64,000 bases of DNA from Actinopolymorpha pittospori (GTDB lineage: Bacteria; Actinomycetota; Actinomycetes; Propionibacteriales; Actinopolymorphaceae): the NCBI RefSeq assembly GCF_014873875.1, contig NZ_JADBEM010000001.1, positions 7,378,001 to 7,442,000 on the forward strand, written 5' to 3'. Shown here piece after piece: positions 16,954-24,689 of the stretch. The notes beneath the pieces were generated by a model. That model had not been told where the DNA came from. It ran no database searches and was given only the letters and a program-made list of their open reading frames with translations. The position numbers and the translations under genes are program-made. Positions within the stretch are counted from its first letter, which is position 1. The number at the start of each line of letters is the position of its first letter.

Positions 16954-17433
16954 TCACACCCAGAAGGTGTCGTGCCGGAGGTAGAACTCCGCCCGCTCGT
17001 CCTCGGTCATCTCGGCCAGGTCGACGATGCCTTCGAAGTAGCCCTCGCGTGGCGCACCGGGCGCGAAGTGCAGCAGCATCGAGGCCGGCTCCCCGGACTC
17101 GTTGCGGAACCCGTGCACGCCGCCCTCGGGCACGTGCACGAAGTCGCCCGGCTTCGTGTCGATCCAGCGGGTGCCGTCATAGATCCGCACCGTGCCGGTG
17201 AGGACGTAGAACGACTCCGAGATGGATCGGTGGAAGTGCGGTTGCGGACCACTCGGCTCCGGGCCCATCTCCCACCGGTAGAGACCGAACTGGCCGTTCG
17301 TCGTCGCACCGGTGGCGAGGTAGTGCGCGGTGTTGCCGCTCGGGTAGGTCAGTTCGGGCCTGTGGTCGGCCCGACGGTGGGTGGCGCTGACCTCGCCGCC
17401 GTCACCGAGGTAGCGGGGCTCGGGATAGCTCAT
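16954..17433 (-). CDS. Cupin-domain protein
   Basis: A 159-residue single cupin. Motif 1 is PHFHRSISESFYVLTG with two His and a Glu as metal ligands, and motif 2 is GDFVHVPEGGVHGF with the third His, so a metal-binding site is intact. The C-terminus (AEMTEDERAEFYLRHDTFW) is helical. Substrate and reaction are unknown; dioxygenase or isomerase relatives exist. GGAG precedes the ATG, which overlaps the stop of a 29-codon ORF by 4 nt, so the pair should be translated together. Confidence 0.85.
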   Translation of the reverse strand: MSYPEPRYLGDGGEVSATHRRADHRPELTYPSGNTAHYLATGATTNGQFGLYRWEMGPEPSGPQPHFHRSISESFYVLTGTVRIYDGTRWIDTKPGDFVHVPEGGVHGFRNESGEPASMLLHFAPGAPREGYFEGIVDLAEMTEDERAEFYLRHDTFWV

Positions 17434-17519
17434 TGCTCCGCCTTCTCGAGCTTCCATGCCTGCTGCCGCCAGTCGGTCAACAGAGCGGGGTCGTTGTCGG
17501 CCGTCGACACCTTCGACAT
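17430..17519 (-). CDS. 29-residue ORF translationally coupled to the cupin gene
   Basis: An ATG preceded by GAAGGGA opens a frame reading MSKVSTADNDPALLTDWRQQ and ending AWKLEKAEQ. The stop overlaps the cupin start as ATGA. The second half could be an amphipathic helix. I do not recognise it. It could be a real microprotein that works with the cupin protein, or a leader peptide that sets cupin translation. The good Shine-Dalgarno and exact overlap argue against chance; lack of a known family keeps this tentative. Confidence 0.5.
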   Translation of the reverse strand: MSKVSTADNDPALLTDWRQQAWKLEKAEQ

Positions 17520-17562
17520 TGCGGTCCCTTCGTTGAACGGGCGATCCAGGTCGGCCAGTGAC

Positions 17563-17587
17563 GACCATAGTGTCGAGTTCGGACACT
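17563..17587 (-). promoter_or_regulatory. Candidate promoter/operator of the small ORF-cupin pair
   Basis: An inverted repeat AGTGTC-N7-GACACT (17569-17587) abuts a TATGGT -10-like box on the minus strand (17563-17568). A start site near 17555 would give a leader of about 36 nt. The repeat has the size of a repressor operator (TetR, GntR or MarR class). No regulator gene is adjacent. Confidence 0.4.
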
Positions 17588-17646
17588 CCTCCCCCACAGG
17601 ACATGCTTCCGACAAAGTGCGAAGTGACGGTTGGTCCGAGCGCTGT

Positions 17647-17665
17647 CCGGACAGGCACCGTCCGG
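17647..17665 (-). terminator. Short hairpin directly after lipB
   Basis: GTCCGG and CCGGAC form a 6-bp stem with a 7-nt loop, immediately beyond the lipB stop codon. It separates lipB from the small ORF-cupin unit downstream. There is no U-tract. Confidence 0.4.
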
Positions 17666-18301
17666 TCAGTCGGCGTCCAACGCCGAGGCGACCGCGGCGC
17701 GTACCTCGTCCTCGCCGGGCACGGCCCGCCCGCGCGCGGCGGCCATCCTGGCGAGGGATGTCATGGGTGTGTCCGGCAGCCCGCACGCGGTGAACGCCGA
17801 GTAGACCTCGAGGTCCGGCTCGATGTTCAGCGCGAACCCGTGGCTGGTGACCCCGCGCCGGATCCGCATTCCGATCGAGGCGACCTTCTCGTGCTCCGGC
17901 GTCCACACCCCCACCAGGCTCTGGGCCTGCGGCGGCGTGTCACGGCGCAGCGCCGGGAAGCCGAGTGTGTCCAGCGCCCGGATCAGAGCGTTCTCGACCC
18001 AGCGCACGACGTCGCTCGGTCCGCGTTCGCGGAGGTTGACGACGAGGTAGCCGACGAGCTGGCCCGGCCCGTGGTAGGTCGCCTGCCCGCCGCGGTCGAC
18101 CTCCACCAACGGGATCGTGGAGTTCACGGGCAGGTCGCTGGGCGGCGTCCGGACACCGTAGGTGATCACCGCGGGATGGGAGAGCAGGACCAGCCGGTCG
18201 CGGATTAGCCCCTCCTGGCGCTGGCGGACCCAGTCACTCATCTGCTCCATGGCCTCGGTGTAGGGGACCTCGCCCAGATCGATCCGTTCCAACGAAGCCA
18301 C
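17666..18301 (-). CDS. lipB: Lipoyl(octanoyl) transferase
   Basis: Moves octanoyl from acyl carrier protein to lipoyl domains, the first step of lipoate assembly. The 211-residue protein has RGGQATYHGPGQLVGY at residues 70-85, the catalytic Lys in EHEKVASIG (K139) and the acyl-accepting Cys in TACGLP (C173). The GTG start at 18301 was chosen because GAGGG lies upstream and VASLERIDLG matches the usual N-terminus; the open frame to 18472 is unlikely. lipA is not in the window. Confidence 0.93.
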   Translation of the reverse strand: MASLERIDLGEVPYTEAMEQMSDWVRQRQEGLIRDRLVLLSHPAVITYGVRTPPSDLPVNSTIPLVEVDRGGQATYHGPGQLVGYLVVNLRERGPSDVVRWVENALIRALDTLGFPALRRDTPPQAQSLVGVWTPEHEKVASIGMRIRRGVTSHGFALNIEPDLEVYSAFTACGLPDTPMTSLARMAAARGRAVPGEDEVRAAVASALDAD

Positions 18302-18416
18302 GCCGTCATCCCTCAGCCGTAGGTGTGTGGTCCATCCCCGTCTGCCGCTCGAGACTAGCTCGCGGGCGGCGCCCTGGTCCGGGAGGCCTGTCGGCGCGAA
18401 CGTAAGCTCGGCGGAC

Positions 18417-19633
18417 GTGGCAGACGCCTCCTTGGCAACGCTCCAGCGGTCACTGGGCAACCCGGACGTCACGTATCCACTGTGGCCGCCCCTGACCAGC
18501 GGATGCCCGACGACCAGTACGGAGGACGTCGCCTACCCGCTCGAGGTCGACTACGCCTACGACCAGGTGCCGAGGGACCTCTTCGCTGCCCGGCCGGCCC
18601 GTGGCGTGGGGCTGGACCGGTGGGCGCCGCTGCTTCCGCCGCTCGCTGCGCCTGGCCTCGGTGAGGGCTGCACGCCGCTGGTCGAACTCGAGCCCGGCGT
18701 CTACGTCAAGGACGAGTCCCGCAACCCCACCTGGAGCCACAAGGACCGGCTCAACCGCTGCACGACCAGCGCGGCGGTCGGTGTCTGCGCACCGGGCATC
18801 GTCGTCGCCTCCTCCGGAAACCACGGCGCGTCGGCGGCGGCGTTCGCGGCACGTGCCGGGCTGCGCTGCGTGGTGTTCGCCTCGTTGGAGATGCCGCCGG
18901 CGGTGGACGCCTTCCTGCATGCCTACGACGCGATCGTGTTGCCGGTGCCGTGGAAGGCGCGCTGGCCGCTGATGCGGCTGGTGGTCGAGCGGATGGGGCT
19001 GCACCCGGTGAGCAACCTCACCACCACCCACACCGGTCACCCCTTCGGCCCCGAGGGGTACAAGAGCGTCGCGTACGAAATCTTCACCGAGATCGGCGTT
19101 CCGGAGGCCGTCTTCTGCCGACCGGGTACGGCGAGCTCCTCTTCGGCGTCTGGAAGGGCTTCGCCGAACTCCGCCGGCTCGGGCACAGCGACCGCGTGCC
19201 CCGGATCTTCGCCTGCGAACCGGCCGCGGCAGCACCCCTTGCCGCGGCCGTGCGTCAGGGCCTACCGGCCGCGCACGTCGAGGTGGGCGTCACCGACGCG
19301 TACTCGATCGTCTCCGCCGTCAGCGGATACCGCGGTGTCGTCGTCGTACGGGAGAGCGGCGGCCGCGCGCTCCTCCTGACCGACGAGCGGTTGCGTGCCG
19401 CCCAAGCCGAGCTGGCTCGCGCCGGACTGTGGACGGAGCTGTCCAGCGCCGCGGGGTTGGCCGGACTGCGGAGCGTGGGAGAGATCGACGGGCCTGTGGT
19501 GTGTGTCTCGACGTCCAGCGGGTTCAAGGACCGCTCCGTCGCCGCCCAGCCACCCGCCCACACCACGCTGATCGTGGAACCGGAGTGGGAGCCGGTACGC
19601 CGCGCGCTACGAGCCGCCGGTATCCGCGAGTGA
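18417..19633 (+). pseudogene. Threonine-synthase-like PLP enzyme, interrupted by a 1-nt frameshift
   Basis: The first frame (GTG at 18417) carries the PLP Lys in NPTWSHKDRLN and the phosphate loop SSGNHGASAA, then loses homology after PEAVF near 19115. The second frame, to the stop at 19633, continues the family exactly with PTGYGELLFGVWKG and STSSGFKDR. Adding one base between 19115 and 19116 (giving xTGCCGACC) restores one protein of about 405 residues. Both halves keep normal codon use, so the change is recent or a sequencing error. A TAAGCT box ends 8 nt before the GTG (probably leaderless). The reaction, threonine synthase or a relative, is not certain. Confidence 0.78.
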
Positions 19634-19635
19634 GG

Positions 19636-20301
19636 TCAGGCTGAGCCGGCGGACTGGGCCATCCGGCGCAGCTCCTCCACCACCCGGGACGGATCATCGG
19701 CACCGAACACCGCGGAGCCCGCGACGAACACGTCGGCACCGGCTTCGGCGCAGCGTTCGATGGTCTCCGCCGAGACTCCCCCGTCGACCTGCAGCCACAG
19801 GTCGAGCCCGTGCCGGCCGATGAGCTCGCGACAGCGCCGGATCTTCGGCAGGCAGACGTCGAGGAATTTCTGCCCGCCGAAGCCCGGCTCCACGGTCATG
19901 ACCAGCAGCATGTCCAGCTCGCCGAGCAGATCCTCGTAGGGTTCGACGGGTGTGGCCGGCTTGAGCGCCATCCCGGCCCGGGCACCCTTGCCCCGCAGCT
20001 CGCGGGCGAGCCGGATGGGCGCGTGCGCCGCCTCGACGTGGAACGTCACGCTCTTCGCGCCCGCCTCGGCGTAGGCCGGCGCCCACCGGTCGGGGTCGTT
20101 GATCATGAGGTGGCAGTCGATCGGCAGTCGGGTCGCCGCGAGGAGGGACTCCACCACCGGCAGCCCGATGGTGAGGTTCGGGACGAAGTGGTTGTCCATC
20201 ACGTCGACGTGCAGCCAGTCGGCGGCGGAGACCGCGTCGGCGGCCTCGGCGAGCCGGGCGAAGTCGGCGGAGAGGATGCTCGGTGCTATCTGAACGGCCA
20301 T
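19636..20301 (-). CDS. rpe: Ribulose-phosphate 3-epimerase
   Basis: Interconverts ribulose 5-phosphate and xylulose 5-phosphate in the pentose phosphate pathway. The 221-residue TIM barrel has HVDVMDNHFVPNLTIG with the catalytic Asp and metal ligands, CHLM, VEPGFGGQKF and the phosphate-binding VDGGV. It lies 25 nt after rsmB. A TAGAGT box 9 nt before the ATG suggests an extra promoter with almost no leader. It converges on the threonine-synthase-like gene with a 2-nt gap. Confidence 0.95.
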   Translation of the reverse strand: MAVQIAPSILSADFARLAEAADAVSAADWLHVDVMDNHFVPNLTIGLPVVESLLAATRLPIDCHLMINDPDRWAPAYAEAGAKSVTFHVEAAHAPIRLARELRGKGARAGMALKPATPVEPYEDLLGELDMLLVMTVEPGFGGQKFLDVCLPKIRRCRELIGRHGLDLWLQVDGGVSAETIERCAEAGADVFVAGSAVFGADDPSRVVEELRRMAQSAGSA

Positions 20302-20326
20302 CGTGTCGTGACTCTACTGAAGGTCC

Positions 20327-21805
20327 TCAGCCGGTCCGTCGCAGCAGTGCCAGGAACATCGCGTCGGTCCCATGGCGGTGCGGCCACAGCTGGATCTCCG
20401 GGCCCTCGCCCAGATCGGGCACGCCGGGAAGCGACGGACGGGCGTCCACCCGCTCCACGTCGTCCCTTCCGGCGAGGACGGCCGCCACGACGTCCTGGGT
20501 CTCCGCGAGGTGCGGCGAGCACGTCGCGTAGGCGACGATGCCGCCGACCCGCACGGCCTCCAGCGCACTGGCGAGCAGCCGCTCCTGGAGGGGACGCAGG
20601 CCGGCCACGTCGGAGGCCGCACGCCGCCAGCGCGCCTCGGGACGGCGCCGCAACGCACCGAGACCGGTGCACGGAACATCGACGAGGACGCGGTCGAAGC
20701 TTCCCGGACGCCAGGCCGACACGGTGCCGTCGGCGACGAGGGTGCCGAGAACGCCACGGGTAGGGCGGTCCCGCCGCGGGACGAGGGTACGGGCCACCAG
20801 GCCGGCTCGGTGCGGCTGGCGTTCGACGGCGAGCAGGCCGGCCGAACGCTGTCCGGCCAGGCCGGCGAGCAACGCGGCCTTGCCACCGGGGCCGGCGCAC
20901 AGGTCCAGCCACCGCTCGTCGGGGCCGTCCAGGGGTGCTCGCGCCAGGGCGAGCGCCACCAGTTGGCTGCCCTCGTCCTGCACTCCCGCGCGGCCCTGCG
21001 CGACGGCCCGCACCCGGTGTGGGTCGCCTTCGGCGAGGATCGCGGCGTACGGCGACCAACTCCCCCGCCGGGCGCTGCCCTCCGTGCACAGGTCCTCCAC
21101 GCTGGAGCGCCCCGGCCAGGCGGCGAGTGTCACGCGAGGCGGTTCGTTGTCGGCGGCGAGCACGGCGGCTGTCTCCTCGAGGGAACCGCCCAGGGCGTCG
21201 CGAAACGCCTCGACCACCCACCGCGGGTGGGCGTGCACGCTGGCGAGGTGCCCGACCGGATCGAGGCTGGGGTCTGGTGCGATCTCAGCGAGCCAACCGG
21301 CCAGGTCGCGGGCCGCGACCTTGCGCAGGACGGCGTTGACGAACTTCGACGGACCGACGCCGGCCACCCGCCGGGCCAGGTCGACGCTGGTCGCCACCGC
21401 GGCATGGGAAGGGACCCGCATGCCGAGCAGCTGGTGCGCGCCGAGGCGTAGGACGTCCAGCACCTCGCTGTCGAGTTCGGGCAAGGGGCGGTTGACGCAG
21501 CGGCTGAGTACGTCGTCGTAGCCGCCCCGGCGGAGGGCGCCGTGGGTGAGCTCGGTCGCGAACGCGGCGTCACGTCCGGACAGCCCGCGCTCGCGGAGCG
21601 CGGCGGGCAACGCCAGGTTGGCGTAGGCGTCTCGCGTCGAGACGGCGTGAACGACGTCGTAGGCGGCGAGCCGCGCCGGGTCGACACCGCCGCGGCGGCG
21701 ACCTCCCTGGTCACGTCGGCCTTGGTCACGTCGGCCTTGGTCACGTCGGTCTCGGTCGGGTCGGTCTCGGTCGCGTCGGGCCGTGTGGTGGGTGGTGGGA
21801 GGCAT
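20327..21805 (-). CDS. rsmB: 16S rRNA (cytosine-967-C5)-methyltransferase RsmB/Sun
   Basis: Methylates C967 of 16S rRNA with S-adenosylmethionine. The 492-residue protein begins with an Arg/Asp/Gln-rich disordered tail of about 40 residues encoded by 15-bp repeats. A NusB-like domain (about 45-180) and a Rossmann methyltransferase follow, with CAGPGGKAALLAGL, the DVPCTGLGALRRRPEARWR motif and the catalytic YATCSPH. The ATG overlaps the fmt stop by one base (TGATG). The repeat-coded tail is unusual for the family. Confidence 0.93.
   Translation of the reverse strand: MPPTTHHTARRDRDRPDRDRRDQGRRDQGRRDQGGRRRGGVDPARLAAYDVVHAVSTRDAYANLALPAALRERGLSGRDAAFATELTHGALRRGGYDDVLSRCVNRPLPELDSEVLDVLRLGAHQLLGMRVPSHAAVATSVDLARRVAGVGPSKFVNAVLRKVAARDLAGWLAEIAPDPSLDPVGHLASVHAHPRWVVEAFRDALGGSLEETAAVLAADNEPPRVTLAAWPGRSSVEDLCTEGSARRGSWSPYAAILAEGDPHRVRAVAQGRAGVQDEGSQLVALALARAPLDGPDERWLDLCAGPGGKAALLAGLAGQRSAGLLAVERQPHRAGLVARTLVPRRDRPTRGVLGTLVADGTVSAWRPGSFDRVLVDVPCTGLGALRRRPEARWRRAASDVAGLRPLQERLLASALEAVRVGGIVAYATCSPHLAETQDVVAAVLAGRDDVERVDARPSLPGVPDLGEGPEIQLWPHRHGTDAMFLALLRRTG
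21705..21779. repeat. Five tandem 15-bp repeats inside rsmB
   Basis: Five units of 15 bp with consensus ccttggtcacgtcgg; three are almost identical and two diverged (tctcggtcgggtcgg type). They encode the 5-residue repeat RDQGR/RDRDR in the N-terminal tail of RsmB. Being a multiple of three, copy-number change would keep the frame. Confidence 0.85.
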
Positions 21806-22740
21806 CAGGTGAGGCGCTCCCCGCTGTCGGGTCGGACGCCGCGCGCCCAGTCGGCCGCGAGCATCGGGCGCTTTCCGTGCGGCCGGACCTCTCCGAGCGC
21901 GACCGGACCGCTGCCGGTGCCCACCAGTACGCGGTGCTTCTCCGCGACGATCTGGCCCGGCGCCAGCGAGTCGGCGTCAGCGGCCGGGGTGACCACGCTG
22001 ACCGGTCCGAGCTTGAGCCGCTCATCCCGGAAGACGGTCCACGCGCCGGGCGCGGGCGTACCGGAGCGCACCAACCGGTCGACCGCGAAGGCGGGCGCGC
22101 TCCAGTCGACACGTACGTCGTCGACGTCGACCTTGGGGGCATAGCTCACCCCGTCGGCGGGTTGCGGTCGCGCCTCGAGCGTCCCGGCCGCGATGCCGTC
22201 GAGGGTGTCCAGCAACAGCCTGGCGCCGCTTCGGGCGAGCCGGGTGAGCAGGTCACCCGCGGTGTCGGTGGGACCGATCGGCTCGGTCAGGACGCCGAAG
22301 ACGGGGCCGGCGTCGAGTTCCTGCACGATCTGGAAGGTCGAGGCGCCCGTCACGTCGTCCCCGGCCCTGACCGCGTGCTGGACCGGAGCCGCCCCGCGCC
22401 ACGCGGGCAGCACCGAGAAGTGCAGGTTGATCCACCCGTGCCGCGGCACCTCCAGCACCGGATTGGGCAGCAGAGCGCCGTAGGCGACGACCGGGCAGGC
22501 GTCAGGAGCGATCTCCCGGAGGCGTTCCAGGAACTCTGGCGACCTGGCCGACTTCGGCTTGAGGACCTCGATGCCCTCGGCCTGGGCGCGTTCGGCGACC
22601 GGCGACGGATGCAGCCTGCGCCCGCGACCGGACGGGGCGTCCGGTCGGGTCAGCACCGCCACGACGTCGTGGTCGCTGCCCAGAATCGTCTCCAGCGCCG
22701 GCAGGGCCGGCTCGGGCGTGCCCGCGAACAACAGCCGCAC
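21805..22740 (-). CDS. fmt: Methionyl-tRNA formyltransferase
   Basis: Formylates initiator Met-tRNA using 10-formyltetrahydrofolate. The 311-residue protein has the N-terminal Rossmann fold (RLLFAGTPEPALPALE), the catalytic-loop signature NLHFSVLPAWRGAAPVQ and a C-terminal OB-like tRNA-binding domain from about residue 205. The GTG start directly follows the TAA of a 42-codon ORF with no spacing, and that ORF overlaps the def stop, so def, the small ORF and fmt look like one coupled unit. Confidence 0.95.
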   Translation of the reverse strand: MRLLFAGTPEPALPALETILGSDHDVVAVLTRPDAPSGRGRRLHPSPVAERAQAEGIEVLKPKSARSPEFLERLREIAPDACPVVAYGALLPNPVLEVPRHGWINLHFSVLPAWRGAAPVQHAVRAGDDVTGASTFQIVQELDAGPVFGVLTEPIGPTDTAGDLLTRLARSGARLLLDTLDGIAAGTLEARPQPADGVSYAPKVDVDDVRVDWSAPAFAVDRLVRSGTPAPGAWTVFRDERLKLGPVSVVTPAADADSLAPGQIVAEKHRVLVGTGSGPVALGEVRPHGKRPMLAADWARGVRPDSGERLT

Positions 22741-22869
22741 TTAGCAGACCTCCAGCGGATCGAGTCGGGCCGCGGCCACGGGCGCAGGACCTGCGAGAGC
22801 CGGCGCCGTCACGGCGGCAACCACGACGACACCAGTCGCGAGCGCGCCCATCGCGAGGACACCCACCAC
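22741..22869 (-). CDS. 42-residue hydrophobic ORF between def and fmt
   Basis: The frame starts with GTG inside the def stop codon (TAGTG) and ends with TAA directly before the fmt GTG. The peptide (VVGVLAMGALATGVVVV, then AAVTAPALAGPAPVAAAR, then LDPLEVC) has one membrane-spanning or signal-like stretch, an AxA motif and a final Cys. No family is recognised. The exact fit between two genes supports translation, perhaps to pass ribosomes from def to fmt. No independent Shine-Dalgarno is seen. Confidence 0.4.
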   Translation of the reverse strand: MVGVLAMGALATGVVVVAAVTAPALAGPAPVAAARLDPLEVC

Positions 22870-23414
22870 TACAGCGCCCGACCGAGCGTCGCGTGCGGGG
22901 ACACGCGCACCTCGGGTGGACCGGCGTTGCCCCACTCGGTCTCACGGATCGCTCGCAAGGCGGCCTTGCGTGCCTCACGGTCGAGCCGGTCGACGAACAG
23001 GACGCCGTCCAGGTGGTCGGTCTCGTGCTGGATGCAGCGGGCGAGGAGCTCCGAGCCCTCCAGGGTCACCGGGTCGCCGTGCATGTTGTAGCCCTTCGCC
23101 ACCACCCGCAGCGCGCGGCGGCAGTCGAAGGAGAAGCCCGGGATGGAAAGGCAGCCCTCCGGCCCGAACTGCTCCTCCTCCGACAGGTCGAGCCGCGGGT
23201 TGATCAGATGCCCCACCACGTCGTCGACGTTGTAGGTGAAGACCCGCAGCCCGACTCCGATCTGAGGGGCGGCGAGGCCGCTGCCGGGCGCGTCGAGCAT
23301 CGTCTCGGTGAGGTCCGCGACGAGCTTGCGCAACTCCTTGTCGAAGTCCCTCACAGGCTCGGCCGGCGTCCTCAACACCGGATCACCGAACAGGCGGATG
23401 GGCTGGACGGCCAC
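22869..23414 (-). CDS. def: Peptide deformylase
   Basis: Removes the formyl group from the N-terminal Met of new proteins with a bound metal ion. The 181-residue protein shows all three motifs: GSGLAAPQIGV (GxGxAAxQ), EGCLSIP with the metal Cys, and QHETDHLDG with two metal His and the catalytic Glu. GTG start with GAGGAG upstream. Placed just before fmt, which adds the same formyl group. Confidence 0.95.
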   Translation of the reverse strand: MAVQPIRLFGDPVLRTPAEPVRDFDKELRKLVADLTETMLDAPGSGLAAPQIGVGLRVFTYNVDDVVGHLINPRLDLSEEEQFGPEGCLSIPGFSFDCRRALRVVAKGYNMHGDPVTLEGSELLARCIQHETDHLDGVLFVDRLDREARKAALRAIRETEWGNAGPPEVRVSPHATLGRAL

Positions 23415-23448
23415 GCGGGTCTCCTCGATCAGTTCGGGTGCGTTGCCG

Positions 23449-24075
23449 TCAGTTTACGGAGGACCGGCCGGGAGGCGACTCGCCTGCGCCACCCGGGGCG
23501 CTCCAGGTGAACAGGGCGGCGACGAGTTCGGCCTGCTCGATCGCGTCGTCGAGGGCATGGTGGGTGTGCGGCCGCCGCGAGACCAGCCACCTCGGGAGGC
23601 GGGACTTGCTCGCCGCGGCGATCGGCACGCCGGCCTTCACGGCGTACGTCGTCTTCAGGTCGAGACATCGGGAGTGTCCGAAGGGTGACCCCTCCCGGGC
23701 GTAGCGCACGAAGTACCAGTACATCCACATCCAGTCGTAACTGAGCGGAAACGCGACGAACACCGGGGTCAGGTCCGTGCCCGCGACGTCGCGGACCCAG
23801 GACCCAGCGGCGTCCATCGCGGCGGCGGGGTCGCGGCCCTCACGGAGCAGCCGGTCCCGGTCCAGGCCGCTCACGCCCAGCGCGCCGGGATCGTACTGGG
23901 AGGAGATGGGGCGCAGCTCGGCGTAGAACGTGGACTTCGCCGGGTCGGCCGCGACGAACTGGGCGCCGTCGGAGGTTCCCGCGACGGCCAACCCGAAGCT
24001 CAGCATGGAGTACGGACCGGGAATCGGACCGTCGGCCTCGATGTCGGCACTGATGTAGATGTCGCGGCTCGGCAT
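23449..24075 (-). CDS. DEDDh 3'-5' exonuclease-like protein
   Basis: A 208-residue protein of the RNase T/DNA polymerase III epsilon superfamily. SADIEADGP gives the first two acidic ligands (DxE) and HHALDDA gives the HxxxxD of a DEDDh enzyme; a middle Asp lies in AFPLSYDWMWM. It should degrade DNA or RNA from the 3' end; the substrate is unknown. A TACCGT box ends 6 nt before the ATG, so the mRNA is probably leaderless. It diverges from a NUDIX gene 43 nt away that also looks leaderless. Confidence 0.78.
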   Translation of the reverse strand: MPSRDIYISADIEADGPIPGPYSMLSFGLAVAGTSDGAQFVAADPAKSTFYAELRPISSQYDPGALGVSGLDRDRLLREGRDPAAAMDAAGSWVRDVAGTDLTPVFVAFPLSYDWMWMYWYFVRYAREGSPFGHSRCLDLKTTYAVKAGVPIAAASKSRLPRWLVSRRPHTHHALDDAIEQAELVAALFTWSAPGGAGESPPGRSSVN

Positions 24076-24118
24076 GTGCGGACGGTAGCAACCGGACGAC
24101 ACGGCCTAGAGTCGGCAC

Positions 24119-24682
24119 GTGCGATGGACGGTTCACAGCGAGCGGGCGATCTACGACAGCCGATGGGTGCGGCTCGCGCTCGCCGACGTGGAGGTGCCGG
24201 GCCTGCGCCGCTTCGACCACCACGTACTCCGGATGCCGTTGCCCGCGGCCGGCACCGTCGTCCACGATCCGGACCGGGGGCTCCTCCTGCTCTACCGGCA
24301 CCGGTTCATCACCGACACCTGGGGCTGGGAGGTTCCCGCCGGCGCGGTCGAACCCGGCGAGACCCCCGAACAGGGTGCGGCGCGCGAGGTCGTGGAGGAG
24401 ACCGGCTGGCGACCTGGGCCGCTCCGCGCACTCACCACCTACCACCCGAGCAACGGCATCGCGGACCAGCGGTTCCACCTGTTCCTCGCCGCGGGCGCGA
24501 CCCACGTCGGCGCACCGAGCGACCCGAGTGAGTCCGAGCGGATCGCGTGGGTGCCGCTGCCGGAGGTACGCCACATCGTCTCGCGCGGCGAGATGCGGGA
24601 CGGCCTGTCACTCACCGCGGTGCTCTACGCCCTCGCCCTTGGTCAGCTGGACGGGGCCGGTGAGCTGGACGGGCGGGCCTGA
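24119..24682 (+). CDS. NUDIX hydrolase, ADP-ribose pyrophosphatase-like
   Basis: A 187-residue NUDIX protein. The Nudix box GAVEPGETPEQGAAREVVEE (then TGW) matches GX5EX7REUXEEXGU and binds Mg. The preceding AGTVVHDPDRGLLLLYRHRF and the late position of the box fit ADP-ribose or nucleotide-sugar hydrolases rather than MutT. A TAGAGT box ends 6 nt before the GTG start, so probably leaderless. The C-terminal repeat GQLDGAGELDGRA is short and disordered. It converges on the HAD gene with a 7-nt gap. Confidence 0.85.
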   Translation: MRWTVHSERAIYDSRWVRLALADVEVPGLRRFDHHVLRMPLPAAGTVVHDPDRGLLLLYRHRFITDTWGWEVPAGAVEPGETPEQGAAREVVEETGWRPGPLRALTTYHPSNGIADQRFHLFLAAGATHVGAPSDPSESERIAWVPLPEVRHIVSRGEMRDGLSLTAVLYALALGQLDGAGELDGRA

Positions 24683-24689
24683 CCCTCGC

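Noticed and set aside
19105..19125. Programmed ribosomal frameshift in the threonine-synthase-like gene
   Set aside because: No slippery heptamer or stimulating structure is evident; a simple missing base explains it.
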